NCBI RefSeq assembly: GCF_022605725.1
Contig: NC_065546.1
Span: forward strand, 28,516,227-28,580,226
Length of the DNA stretch: 64,000 nucleotides
Direction of reading: 5' to 3'
Origin: Anthonomus grandis grandis
Taxonomy: Eukaryota > Arthropoda > Insecta > Coleoptera > Curculionidae
Positions 11,331 to 22,554 of this stretch are shown here, in pieces. The translations under genes and the position numbers were made by a program. Below the pieces are notes generated by a model. That model saw only the letters and a list, made by a program, of their open reading frames with translations. It was not told the origin of the DNA and did not search any database. Positions within the stretch are counted from its first letter, which is position 1; every line of letters begins with the position of its first letter.

Positions 11331-12690
11331 ACATGCCCCTCAAGAATTTTAGTTAAGGTTTTAAAGAATGGTAATAATATTGTATTAATTTTTATATTCC
11401 TAGACTAATTCATAATTTTAATCCTTTGTAGGATCAGTTGTGATCAGAAGTGCTAGCTTACAGACCAAACTTGATGGATTTACTTTCTTCTCTACCATTT
11501 TAGCTTTAAGTTGTTGTAAGATGTAATATAATATAATACATTTTAATATAGTATAATCTTAATCTAGTATAGAGTCCATAGTATAATTTATTTTAAAACT
11601 TATTATAAAATATTTTATTATAAAATTTAAAGTATATTTGCTAAAAGTTAAAACATTTCAGTAAGCTAGTCGACATTAAGATATTTGATCAATTATGATG
11701 GGAAACTTTTAATTTCAAAGTAATTTCAAAACTGTCATCACAATATGACTTATAGTTTTCAAACTGTCTTTGAAAACTACTTAGCAAGTAAGCTGCCTCA
11801 AAATATTTATGGAATATTTACTTCTTATGCCACTATGATGATGCATCACCCATCGGATTTTATCAAAACAATGCCTAAACAGTTATATAAAAATTAAAAT
11901 AAATACACATATTTTTATATATTTTGATTTTAATTGTTGTTAAATAAAAGTGTATATGGTGTTTTTTTCTTGCCAATTCATATACTTTTAGTTGCTTATC
12001 GCCTGGCAATCTTCATCATCTACCCACTCGATATTCTCTGATGCACATATTTCAATCTATTAAAATAAACTTCAAACGTTCATTGACAATTATTATATTA
12101 TGAAAATTTTAAATTATCGATACCTATGATAGGAATATGACATGTAAGAAGTAATTTCACACTAAATTTTAATATAATACCATAAAAAACATCTATAAAA
12201 CAAGCTAAAATAAAAATAACAAAAAAACTTTAAATTGTTATTATTAATAATAATGCCAATATTTTTGGATGGTTTAATGTTTTATATATACCGTACTAAC
12301 TCATGCACTTGTACTTATTTACTAAAGAAACCTAGACTTAGTGTCCTGAGGATGACTGGTTTCTGTTTTTTTTTTTAATTTCTGACCCCATACAACTATC
12401 TTGATTATGCTGTAAATATATTTAAAAAAATCATTAATTTACTAATCTATAACAGCTACAAATATTTCTTTATTGAGCGTCTTTTATATGCACATCGCAT
12501 TTGTTTTTCCATCTAAAATATAAATGCCTAACAAAACAACGTCCTATATTAGCAAATAAATAGGTCAAAGATGCCAAATCTCAACAACAACTACAGGCAT
12601 CGAAAAATTTGTATTTTGGCGGCACGCAAGCTGCGCCTCTGTAGTGCCGGAATGCTCTCATTGGCTGGGCATATTCGTATTTTAACGTAT
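11331..12690. other. AT-rich intron DNA, nothing recognised
   Basis: No coding similarity, terminal repeats or tandem structure was seen, apart from AT-rich simple sequence near 11520-11620. Confidence 0.4.
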
Positions 12691-13770
12691 GCTCCTTAGT
12701 CATTGTTTATTTTTGGATTCACGGTCGAGGTGACAGTTGACTGATGGATCTAAGGCCTAAGGCTAGACCTAACTTGCTGGACCTAAGGCCGATTGTAGAC
12801 GTCGACGTTTTTCATTTTTCTGTCGTGAGTTCACATCATTTGATGTTGGTTCTGCCACTTGTCTTTTATTTAGTTAAACATTCCATGTGAGATTTTTGCG
12901 GTCAAGAAGATTTTGGAACGTTTTCAGTTCGTTGGAGGTTGTAATTATAACCGCATGTGTCTTTACAATTTTTGGAAATGTAACCCTTTATAGGGAATAA
13001 AAGTGCTTTAATTACATTTGGAATTTTGGTATAGTTATACTCTAGTTTGGAACCATAATTTCGCCCGAAAGGAAATTTTATACCAACCTTCAAAGGTTTA
13101 TTATTTAAGGTCAAACCCACTGTATCACATACCTTAGTGGCACGTTTTTGGTAACCCTCATTGGTTTGCGGGGTAAGACCTAAGATTTGTACTTGATCCT
13201 ATTTTAATAGGGGCTATTTCTTTAAGAATTTTAATTTTCAGGTTTTCAGTTTATTAATTTTTCTTTGGCTTGATTTCTTGACCAAAGGAGGGAAAACGAT
13301 TTAATTGATTTCTTGGTTTTGTTGGAATTATCCTGAACTCCGATTTACCCTATGGGTAATGCTTTTGTCTTCTTGGATTCTGAGATAGATGTAACTAACT
13401 TGACAGGTGGTTCAACTCTGGACTCTTTTGGATTCTCACCAGTGCGTTAGCTATTATACCGATTTTGAAATACTGCCCCTGTAGTGACTGGAACACTCTA
13501 CAAGAGGAGTCGATACTATTGGCTGACAAACCACAACCCCATAGAAGCTTAACTTCAGCTAAGCACCTAGTTTTAGGTTAATAAATAGTGTTTACTTCCA
13601 TCTTTAATATCTTTTATTTACCTAATATTCAGTAAATTAATATCTGTGTATAATAATTAATAAGTGTAGTTTAATTTATTGGGTCAACTTGTGAAGCCCG
13701 TATGATCATACCCGCTACGAAGTAAAGGGTGTAACTAGACCAATCAAGTTTATAATTTGTTATCTTTTTG
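12590..13770. other. GC-richer repeat-like block, unassigned
   Basis: This stretch differs in composition from the surrounding AT-rich intron. It contains short internal repeats of GACCTAAGG or TCTAAGGCCTAAGG near 12750-12790 and a 12 bp palindrome GTATGATCATAC near 13701. It may be part of an LTR or other retroelement: TTGGCACCAAGTGTAAC near 14334 loosely resembles a tRNA primer-binding site. No gag or pol coding sequence is present and no flanking duplication was found. Confidence 0.25.
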
Positions 13771-14627
13771 ATTTAGTTACTAAATTGGTACTTACAGCCA
13801 TAGTAATGTAAATCAATAGACATATATGTATGTTCTCATATATATTTATATTCATTTTTAAGCGTAATTTAATTTAATACAGGACCTTCATTAATAGCAG
13901 ATCACATTAAATGTTGAGCATCCACTGATTTTTATGTTTTCCGTATTTTGTCTTCTCAGTAAATTTTTGAATAATGTCCTGGGCCTTTTGACTAAAAATT
14001 CGGTGGCGCTCATTATTGTTTAAACTTTCTAATTAGCTTTTGTTTAATTTAAATTTACTGACAACATTTTGGACGTAACAAACTCACCCCTGAGTAGAGT
14101 TGAATATTGAGTGGTTGAATATCTAATTCAGTTGGGCACAAGAACCACCATCCGGTCCTTAAGATTTACCTTGTAAATTACAACGAATTTGTTTAGTTAA
14201 GTATTTTGAATTGTGAAGTTTAATTGGTTTATTTTGTCCACCAATGAGAAAAATTGTATCAGATATACAAATGGTAGCTAATTGAATGGATTTAGATTGA
14301 ATTGGGATCACTGAATTTGGGGTTACATAACTTTGGCACCAAGTGTAACATTTTATGGATTTCGTTTGGAGTAAGTTTCTAAGACTGCATCATAATTGGA
14401 TATTATATTGGATTTGTATTTCTACTGTATTTTTATTAGTTTTAGAAATAACTGATATTTACTTACTTAAAATAGGAAAGGATTTATTTATTTATGTATA
14501 ACCAACTGCGAAAACAGACACACACAAATAATATCTAGATGTTCTGTCTCTAGACATTGTTTTTAATTTCATATATATTTTGAATAAATAAAATGAAATG
14601 AAAATTCTTGAGTTATAAAAATGTAGT
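13771..14627. other. intron DNA, nothing recognised
   Basis: AT-rich intron sequence leading to the CaMKII exon donor at 14633. No coding similarity was seen. Confidence 0.4.
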
Positions 14628-14633
14628 ACTTAC

Positions 14634-14915
14634 ATCATAAGCACCGGCTTTAATTTGCGCATATAATCGATGTTGATCCTCGTCCCAAAACGGAGGGTAA
14701 CCGACAAGTAGGATGTAGAGTATCACGCCACAGGCCCAAATATCCACCGGTTTACCATAAGGTTCCTTTTTCAGAACCTCCGGAGAAAGATACCCGGGGG
14801 TACCGGCAAACCCAAACCACGCCTGCCTCTCGTTGGCCACCTCGATGGCCAGACCGAAGTCTGCCAGTTTTACTGCTGCACCTTTTGCTTTGCTTGCCAA
14901 AAGGAGATTTTCAGG
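14634..14915 (-). CDS. CaMKII: CaMKII exon: DFG and activation segment
   Basis: This 282 bp exon has acceptor TTTTAG and donor GTAAGT. It starts PENLLLASKAKGAAVKLADF and includes the DFG magnesium-binding motif, AGTPGYLSPEV (the APE-type motif), PVDIWACGVILYILLVGYPP and ends AGAYD. The segment AIEVANERQAWF varies from the usual insect sequence but keeps the frame. The length equals three vertebrate exons (103+84+95). The donor GTAAGT directly follows GAYD, so residues read past it are intron. Confidence 0.98.
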
Positions 14916-14977
14916 CTAAAATGGTAGTCAACAGATTCATTCCATATAATTAAATAAATAATTCAAACTGGTTTCAC

Positions 14978-15116
14978 CTTGAGATCCCTATGTACAACGC
15001 CGTTCTGATGACAATGATTTACAGATTCTAAAATTTGTTGTATACAATGTGACGCGTCTGCTTCTGAATAAAATTCTCTTGCTACGATATCTTCAAATAA
15101 TTCGCCACCGGTTACC
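14978..15116 (-). CDS. CaMKII: CaMKII exon: hinge to catalytic HRDLK
   Basis: This 139 bp exon has acceptor CTATTATAG and donor GTGAAA. It encodes VTGGELFEDIVAREFYSEAD, followed by the HCIQQILESVNHCHQNG helix and GVVHRDLK, which contains the catalytic-loop Asp. The length equals the sum of two vertebrate exons (66+73), so either an intron was lost here or one was gained there. The 62 bp intron that follows is among the shortest in the gene. Confidence 0.97.
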
Positions 15117-15600
15117 CTATAATAGAAACATAACTAATAACCTCGAAGTATCACAATGTCTTCAAATAGCTCTTCACTTTAAACGGCTTGTAATTGAATT
15201 ATTCAAATGTAAAAAAGCAGTAAGCCCCATCTCTAACAAATTGAACCCAATATTCTCGACAAAATGGATTTTTCTATAAAGCTCCTCCCTGGACAAACAA
15301 AATTGAGAAGAGAGTTACAAGTCGTGAGAGCAAATAGAAAATATTTGTCCGAATGAATCCGCCGGGATCCAAATTGTATTTCAATTTCAAATTGTCGAGG
15401 GGGGATCAAAGTTATTGGAGATTTTTTTCTCTTTATTGCATACAGTTGCTCGATAGCGTCGATAAAGTGGCAATTTTTTCTATTGAAAAGATCGAGACGT
15501 ATATTCTTTGTCATATATTGTAATCAAATAGAATTATTTGAGAAATTTTGCATAAGAGTTCATACTTATTATTTTTTTCTTAGTAAAAAATCATACTTAC
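15117..15600. other. CaMKII intron, 484 bp
   Basis: This intron lies between two verified exons and carries no other recognisable feature. The open frames in it have no family similarity. Confidence 0.6.
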
Positions 15601-15655
15601 AAATCGAATACTAAATAATGAAAGTTTTCCTCCTGTATACTATCGTGTAATCTCA
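15601..15655 (-). CDS. CaMKII: CaMKII exon 4: beta-4/beta-5 region
   Basis: This 55 bp exon has acceptor CTTTTCAG and donor GTAAGT. It encodes VRLHDSIQEE, then NFHYLVFDL, leading into the kinase hinge. Vertebrate and other insect proteins usually have Tyr or His where this one has Phe (NFHY). Phases join exons 3 and 5 without a shift. Confidence 0.96.
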
Positions 15656-16390
15656 CTGAAAAGAAAGAAACAAGTATTAATATACCGTTATATATTTTTA
15701 TATAAAGAGGCATGCAAAAATCTGTTTTGTTTAATGTAATTGAATTTGAAAGCAATTGAAAAATAAAGTAATCTCAACTCAAAGATGGCAATATTCCTTT
15801 TTTAATAAAACTCGATAAGCCTTCTAAAGCATATAATCTATATAAATGCAGGATCTTGTATAGTAGATATAATAAAGCAAAATACATTTTCACTGACAGA
15901 ACAGATTATTTAAACCGCTTTCCCTTGGGATATCATCTAGATGTAGGTATACGTCAATTCCGAATAAACAACACGCAGAAGGAATAAATAAAACATGAAA
16001 ATTATTCAATAAAAATTTAAATTTTTTCTTAGAGATTCGTGTCATATGTGCTCCTTTGGGAACAAATTTTACAAAAATCAACCCTAAGAGGGTGATTTTA
16101 CTGTTGTTTCTCAAGAAGACGTATTTTCCTCTGAGACATAATTTATTTAATATATTATACTTTTAGGACCTGCTAGGAATATCAGGAATATCACTTACCA
16201 ATTACTTACTATTGCGCAGAAGGAAGAACAGCGTACATTTTGTTATAAAAACCAGTTAAGCAAAATAATTAAGAGACGCTTTTGTCGTAAAAAATTTTTT
16301 TGGGTGATTTTTTTCTCTAAATATTCTTAAGTTATTGCTCTTATATAACTTTATGCCTTGGTCCTAATATTAACCGATAAACAGCTGTTT
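15656..16390. other. start of the 26.9 kb CaMKII intron, no gene seen
   Basis: AT-rich DNA without recognised coding sequence or terminal repeats. Confidence 0.4.
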
Positions 16391-16510
16391 CTGGGTCATT
16401 CCGGAATGACCCAGGTGGTACACTGCATGACATTTCGAAGGTTAGCGAGAATCTTCCGGAACAGCGCTCTGCCGAGTATAGAAGCCGCATAGGCGATAGT
16501 TGTCAGTTCA
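16391..16510 (+). promoter_or_regulatory. heat-shock-type core promoter candidate
   Basis: Several matching parts appear in order on the plus strand. A 24 bp perfect palindrome at 16391-16414 has a two-unit heat shock element in its centre (ATTCCGGAAT). A perfect three-unit element AGAATCTTCCGGAAC (nGAAn-nTTCn-nGAAn) lies at 16448-16462. A TATA-like TATAGAAG follows at 16477, then an insect initiator TCAGT at 16503-16507, whose A is 28 nt from the first T of the TATA. This is the layout of heat-shock gene promoters bound by HSF trimers. No heat-shock protein frame follows; the first ATG opens only a 10-codon frame. It points antisense to CaMKII, and a foldback element begins 270 bp downstream. 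Confidence 0.55.
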
Positions 16511-17537
16511 GTGAAGTAAAGTTCGAAATGTTGGCGCAAAATTCAAATAGTTGTAAATAAATACAGTAAGAATGAAACATCGGATATAAAATTAACAGGG
16601 CCAATAAAACAGTGTAATTAGTTTTTTGATGTCTCTTAAAATAAATCTCAAACAGCATTATAAAACGTCCTGGGTAATACATAATTTTTATGTCATTTGT
16701 GTCCATACGTCCATTTTTATAAAAATATTATAATTTTGGATAGGTAGTTCGTACGCTACGTCTCGCGGACATACATACCGGGTGGCCAACTAAGAATGGA
16801 CGTCGGCGATATCTCAAGCCCTAATAGTCGTAGCGCCTTGAAAAAAGAAATTTTGTAATAAAAGTAGCCAAAAAAAATGCTGGAAATTATTTTGAAGTTC
16901 ATTGGTCAACCGCTAGAGGGCGCCACAGCTTCTTTAAATCTTAAAATTGTATTTTTTCCAAAAAACCTCCAATAACGTACACCTCAAAATATTATATTAA
17001 TATTCTAGGAAGATTTCCTCACAAAAAAGTTTCTACAAAAATTTCAGTTGTCAAATAAAGTGGTGAGGGGCGTTTTTAGCTTGAATAAAGAAAACAGCTG
17101 AAAATCAGCTATGACTGGACCGATTTTTTTAAACATTTTTTTTTAAGTCTATTGTTGCCTTATTTTTTTAATCAAAAAAAAATTTCAAATTACTTTTCCT
17201 AAAATCCCCTAGAGGGCGTTGACTTGTGATTAACCCTTTCTGACGGATTATTTCAAAAAACTCAAATGCAACTATATATATTTTTTACGTCATTAAAAGC
17301 GGGGAAGAAAACCAAAGAAACTGGTGAAAACGGCACTTCGATATCATTTCTTAAACAAAAGTTATAAAAAAAAGTGTCCATTCGAAAATAAAAATGACAA
17401 AAATGGCGATAAACTCCTATTTGCTTAGACAAACTGAATAAACTCCTTTTATATAAGTATTTTTTTAAACAAACAAACTCATAGTACTCTTTTAGAAAAT
17501 CCGACATACAGGATTAATGGTTATACGTTTATTTATA

Positions 17538-19476
17538 CAGGGTGTTAACAAAACCAAGTTGACCAAATGGGCCTATTTTGGGAAAACTGTGCATAGGAAA
17601 GTTGAGTTAGTAGACATGGAAACAAAAGTGGCAGGTAACCATGGAAGCAAAATATGTAAATATTTCAGTTAAATGTCATTTTAGCGTCTCTTCTTGCGAT
17701 TGTTAAAGCGTTTTAAAGTCTCGCTAATAACATCCAATAGTTTTCTTGTTAGTTCGCCGTATTATGAACTTTTGTTTTTCTAGTTTTCCGTGTTGTTCCA
17801 ATTTTTCGTGTTGTGCCAGTTGTTCGTATTGTTCCAGTTTTTCCTGTTTTGTTCCAGTTTTTTGTGTTTTGTTCAAGTTTTTTGTTCCTTAACTTATCTC
17901 TGTTTTTCGTATTGCTTTGTTTAACAATGCTTTACACAAACGAAGAGGCGTTTGACATAATAGGTACTTATTTTGAATATATGAGAAATGCCACAGTTGC
18001 TGCAAGGGTGTATGGGCATCAGTATCCTGATAGACGCCATCCTACTGCAAAAGTTTTTCTTCGGATCATACATCGTTTCCGAACGACTGGAAACGTTCGG
18101 CTGCCCGTGTTTCGGAGACAACGCAGGGGACGCACCGAAAACAACATAATAAATGTTTTAGCCTACGTCAAGTTTAATCCTCACTTAAGTACTAGAACAA
18201 TAGCGCACGACCTGGGAGTAAATCGAACTACTGTTCAGAATATTCTTAAGGAGTATAGGTAAGCGATCTTTTGAATATTAATCTTCACTATACGCGATGA
18301 GACTTAATTTTCCTAAGGAGAGTTCATTTTTTGGTGATGATGCTTTAAATGTAAAATTAATTAATTTTTACACAAAAAGCACCAGATTGGCCGATTCTGT
18401 TGAATCAGCAGTCATCATCTTGTTCCACGGTTTCATACATATCATTTAGTCCTGCATCAAGAATTAAGTGCACAAGATTTTCACCGAAGGCTAGACCATT
18501 GCCACTGGCTTTTGGGTATGATTGCAGAGGATCCTCAAGTGCTTTCAAACATATTGTGGACAGATGACGCTACATTTCACAGCAATGGAGGCGTGAATCT
18601 CCACAATATTCATTACTGGTCACCAACGAATCCGCACTGGATGCGAGAAGTCCAGCATCAAGGCCGGCCGTTGGTCTTTAAATTGTTGGGCAGGAATATT
18701 AGGAGGTCGAATTATCGGCCCATTTTTTTTAACAACGCACTAAATGGTGCAAATTATTTGCAGTTTTTAAGGGAGGAATTGCCAATTTTATTAGAGGATG
18801 TGCCACTTGAAATTCGCCAACGAATGATGTTCCAGCACGATGGCTGTCCAGCACATTTCGCCCGAAATGTTCAGGAGTTTTTAGATGCTACCTACCCTGG
18901 TAGATGGATAGGACGGGGTGGTACCTTTCCATGGCCGGCTAGATCACCAGACCTAACGTGCCTGGATTTTTATTTATGGGATCGAGTTAAAGAAATTGTT
19001 TTTGCAACAAGACCTACGACGCGACAAAATATGATTGGCCGGATTAGAGATTGCATGCAGATTCTCTCATTTGCTGAGGTAGAGACTGCAGTTTTGTCTA
19101 CCGAACAAAAGATGTTTCAGTGCATAGAAAATGATGGAATGCATTTTGAACATTTGGGGAGGCACTAAATAAATTATGTGTATAACATATTATTTATTGT
19201 ACCAACTAAGATTTCTTAAAATTGTATGTAGAATTTAAATATCAAATAACATATAATAGAGTGTTCTATTTAAAATAAGCAAGTTTTCATCTACATCCGG
19301 TATCATCAAAATTGTTACAAGTGTCAAATTATTTTATTGTTGTATCTTTAATTAACTTTTCTATGGTATGGTGTTGTGCCAATTTTTTAAAACTTTCCTA
19401 TAGAACAACTATAAACTGTATGCACAGTTTTCTCAAAATAAGCCAATTTGGTCAACTTTATTTAGTTAACACCCTA
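17538..19476 (+). mobile_element. DD41D IS630-Tc1-mariner transposon, complete
   Basis: This 1939 bp element lies between TA dinucleotides (17536-17537 and 19477-19478). The left terminal repeat begins CAGGGTGTTAAC and includes AAGTTGACCAAATGGGCCTA and GAAAACTGTGCATA. The right end carries the complement over about 55 bp, with its terminal G changed to A (ACCCTA). It encodes one transposase and is the least damaged DNA transposon in the window. It sits exactly at the centre of the surrounding foldback element. Confidence 0.9.
17927..19168 (+). CDS. DD41D transposase, two exons, near intact
   Basis: Cut-and-paste transposase of the IS630-Tc1-mariner superfamily. Exon 1 starts at ATG 17927 (MLYTNEEAFDII) and holds the N-terminal helix-turn-helix DNA-binding half up to TTVQNILKEYR. 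A GTAAGC donor follows at about 18259. Coding resumes near 18405 (HTYHLVLHQELSAQDFHRRL, then HCHWLLG) and runs to the stop at 19168. Catalytic residues: Asp of ILWTDDATF, Asp of FQHDGCPAH and Asp of CLDFYLW, the last two with 41 residues between them (DD41D, as in the rosa-type group). The tail MHFEHL is typical. I see no stop or frameshift in the second exon (at least 218 aa). The exact acceptor is uncertain (CAG near 18402-18405), and an alternative is a degraded linker rather than an intron. Confidence 0.85.
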
Positions 19477-20244
19477 TATAAATAAACGTATAACGATCAC
19501 TTCTATATCTCGGATTTTCTAAAACACTATTGAGTTTGTTTCTTTTTAATAATACTTAGTTAATACGAGTTTATTCAGCTTGTCTAAGCAAATAGTAATT
19601 TATGGTCATTTTTATCACTTTTATTTTTGAATGCACACTATTTTGTTAATAAGTTTAGTTTAACAAGTGACATCGAAGTGCCGTTTTCACCAGTTTCTTT
19701 GGTTTTCGTCCCCGCTTTTAATGACGTAAAAAATATATATAGTTGCATTTGAGTTTTTTAAAATAACCCGTCAGAAAGGGTTAGTCACAAGTCAACGCCC
19801 TCTAGCGGATTTTAGGAAAAGTAATTTGAAATTTTTTTTAGGTTGAAAAAATAAGGCAACAATAGACTTAAAAAAAATATTAAAAAAAAAAATCGGTCCA
19901 GTCATAGCTGATTTTCAGCTGTTTTCTTTATTCAAGCTAAAAACGCCCCCCACCACTTTATTTGACAACTGACAGAAATTTTTGTAGAAACTTTTTTGTG
20001 AGGAAATCTTCCTAGAATATTAATATAATATTTTGAGGTGTACGTTATTGGAGGTTTTTTGGCAAAAATGCAATTTTAAGAATTAAAGAAGCTGTGGCGC
20101 CCTCTAGCGGTTTACCAATGAACTTCAAAATAACTTCCAGTATTTTTTTTTTGCCACTTTTATTACAAAATTTTTTTTTCAAGACGCTACGACTATTAGG
20201 GCCTGAGATATCGCCGACGTTCATTCTTAGTTGCCCAACCGGTA

Positions 20245-21264
20245 CATGTACATATAAATACCTATAAAATGTTTTAGCTTCTATGGATTATACAAAAATT
20301 AAAAAAAATATATATAAATTTTTGTTAATACACAAAACTATATGCTAGGAAAGGATTTTTTTTCAAATATATGTATTTTTAAATACTTCTAAGTTTTATT
20401 TTCAATATTTTTAATTTTAGTAGCATAAACAGAAAAACACCATTTGCATGCTTCGATAGAAAAATTCAACGAATTCAATATAAATTAGAGAATAACTGCC
20501 AAATTGAGATTTTCTCTTTCCAAGGGACTAACATGCCTTATAAATTTAGTTAATTTACATGTTGATCTGGTCGAAAAATAATTAGGTATAGATTTTTCAA
20601 AACATCTAAAAACTATAGGTAATGAAGTATTTGTCATAATAATATATCAAAATTATCAAGTTCGTTCGCAAAAGCAACCCAGTGTTTTTGTTGCCCCCAC
20701 TGACTGTCAAATAAGTAATGGCAACACGAGGGAGTTGACATTGTTGACAGTGTTTAAGACAAGCGACAGATGCGAGAACGAACGCTCTATTGCCTTTATT
20801 TTTAGTCGGCTTGGCAATATTGACATGGGTTATCTCTTTGTATTAAATATTTCTGTGAATTTAGGATCGCAGTTTTACGGTTCACTCAGTGATAAGAAGG
20901 ATCTATTACGATCTAGCCCAATTCATGGTAAGAGCATATTTATTCATTTTAGTAGTAATTAATTACTTATTTGATAATTTGCTTATTTTAAAATATAATT
21001 TTAAGGTCCAGCACTACAAGCAAGGATTGAAAGCACACATTTTTTCACAATCGTTGCGAAGAATAAATGATGTTTTTTTTTTGGATTCTCTCAAACGTTT
21101 ATACGTTTATTTTTTGTTTTGTTTTTTTTTTGACATATACATGTTTGTTTTATATTTTTATAATGAATATATTTTCAGTTTTTATAAACGAGTCATTTTT
21201 TCGCGCAAATACATTTTACCACACAAAAAAAGGTAGTGTAAACATCCTAGCTATACGTCATATA
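20245..21264. other. intron DNA, nothing recognised
   Basis: The flanking TA of the foldback element is followed by AT-rich DNA with long T runs near 21070-21150. The open frames are Phe/Tyr-rich translations of T-rich sequence and not convincing genes. Confidence 0.45.
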
Positions 21265-22043
21265 AGGTTTGTTCTCACTGCAAATTTCTTACAAGTTTGA
21301 AACTGTTTCCAAACCATTCTTGATGAGCATGCGTAAAATATTAAAACTTATGATCGATTTGAAACCGTCTGTGCGAACATCAAATACAGGTTGAGTGGAG
21401 AAGAAAAATAACCTCACTTTTTTATCCCAGTGGGAAATGGGAAAATAAATAAAACATAAACAAAACAAAAATTATACTACAACCTTGAAATAGCTGTATA
21501 TTATTAATAGAGTTTAAGATTGTGTGATTATTTGCTACTTCAAGACTTACTCTAAAATGCTCGAGAAATTCTATTCTATTAAATTGGGAGACAGTTTCAT
21601 GAAAATAGTTTTGACTTTTGGGCTTTATCCGTTCTTCAATTAAATCTTCTTTAAAAGTTTGTGTCGGAATCAACATAATTCTGATCAGATTCTTCCGACG
21701 ATTCAAAAGCACTTGTTTCCTTAATGTTTATGTTTACACTAATCCAAAAATATAAAATACAATTTTCAAAACGAATATCAAGGACTATACAAAACGACAA
21801 AATAGAAACAACAATTTAGAGGTTATGTTCATATTCCGAAGATCGGCTACACGGATTCTCTGACACTTTGCTTGAAATAAATCCGAAAACAAGTCTGACT
21901 ATCAGATGAGGATCAGAAATTTGTGTAAGAACATCAAACTTTTGATTTGAAACCGATCAGAAGTTTCTGTGCGAACGCATTTTACTCTATTGCGCATGTG
22001 TATTTGTCGAAAACTTGTTTCTTACTGCTGTGAGAACAAACCT
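21265..22043 (-). mobile_element. Harbinger-like non-autonomous element, about 780 bp
   Basis: Terminal inverted repeats: the left begins AGGTTTGTTCTCACTGC and the right ends GCTGTGAGAACAAACCT, with further inverted similarity inside (TTCTTACAAGTTT against AAACTTGTTTCTTAC). Direct or inverted CTGTGCGAAC subrepeats lie at about 21370 and 21980. A transposase-like N-terminal fragment is encoded on the minus strand. TIRs of this kind occur in PIF/Harbinger (ISL2EU-like) elements. The expected target duplication is not clean (ATA against ATT), so the family call rests on the TIR and the protein fragment. Confidence 0.55.
21422..21712 (-). pseudogene. Harbinger transposase N-terminal fragment
   Basis: The 96 aa frame contains KSQNYFHETVSQFNRIEFLE, then HFRVSLEVANNHTI. 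I read this as the NYFEETIPQY..EF.EHFRMSR segment that precedes the DDE domain in HARBI1-like transposases. The DDE domain is absent because the element is internally deleted. The first 20 residues and last 30 look unrelated. Confidence 0.5.
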
Positions 22044-22073
22044 ATTATAGCCAATACTAAAAGTAGGTACGTA

Positions 22074-22230
22074 CCGGGTGTACAACTAAGAGAGGTCGCC
22101 GGCCATATCTGAGTAACTACTCATCGCACAGCGTAGGGAAAAAAATATTTCTGATAAAAGCGGCAAAGAGAAGTTGCTGGAAATTATTTACAAGTTCGTA
22201 CGATGACCGCTAGAGGGCATAATACAAGAT
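22074..22230. repeat. solo end of a foldback-related element
   Basis: After TA (22072-22073) the sequence CCGGGTGTACAACTAAG, then GCCATATCTGAG, AAAGAGAAGTTGCTGGAAATTAT and GACCGCTAGAGGGC follow in the same order as the left end of the 16778 element (CCGGGTGGCCAACTAAG, GCGATATCTCAAG, ATGCTGGAAATTAT, CCGCTAGAGGGC). Only one arm is present. It starts 30 bp from the end of the Harbinger-like element. Confidence 0.75.
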
Positions 22231-22554
22231 TGAACTAGGAAAAATTGGTTTTATTGAAAATATTCAAAGTAAATCCTAGAAAAGAATGCTGCCATTTAAA
22301 AGTATTATAAATTCTAAACATTTTTATTTCAAACTTTTTTTCTTTTTTATTTCAAACTTGGCGCCGGCGCCGCCGCCGGTGCTGATGAGGTTATAAGGGC
22401 GGCGTAATTAAAAGAGCCGCGTAAAGTACCACCAATAGTTATTCCTCGAAATTTATTTCTTGCGGAATTTCAATATTTTTGTGTAATAAATAATATGTAT
22501 TTTGGAGCTGCAATTTGGAGCAATAATAAGCGGGGGTGTAATGTTTAGAAATTC
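22231..22554. other. short spacer with a GC-rich burst
   Basis: AT-rich DNA interrupted by GGCGCCGGCGCCGCCGCCGG near 22360, followed by AGGGCGGCG. No left hAT terminus was found here, so the hAT element to the right appears 5'-truncated. Confidence 0.4.

Larger units (their letters stand above)
16778..20242. mobile_element. foldback element with arms of about 760 bp, split by an inner transposon
   Basis: The left arm (16778-17535) and right arm (about 19479-20242) are long imperfect inverted repeats. The left starts CCGGGTGGCCAACTAAG and the right ends with the matching CTTAGTTGCCCAACCGG, and both are flanked by TA (16776-16777 and 20243-20244). The arms have almost no unique spacer. With the inner element removed, the centre reads TTATACGTTTATTTATA against TATAAATAAACGTATAA, so the original element was nearly a full palindrome. 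It has no coding sequence of its own. TA target duplications suggest mobilisation by an IS630-Tc1-mariner transposase. Confidence 0.85.

Noticed and set aside
12690..14350. LTR retrotransposon with a primer-binding site near 14334
   Set aside because: No paired LTRs, gag or pol coding sequence and no target duplication were found; kept as an unassigned block only.
20735..21300. Plus-strand frames rich in Phe and Tyr
   Set aside because: They reflect T-rich DNA and lack any conserved motif; a membrane protein could not be supported.
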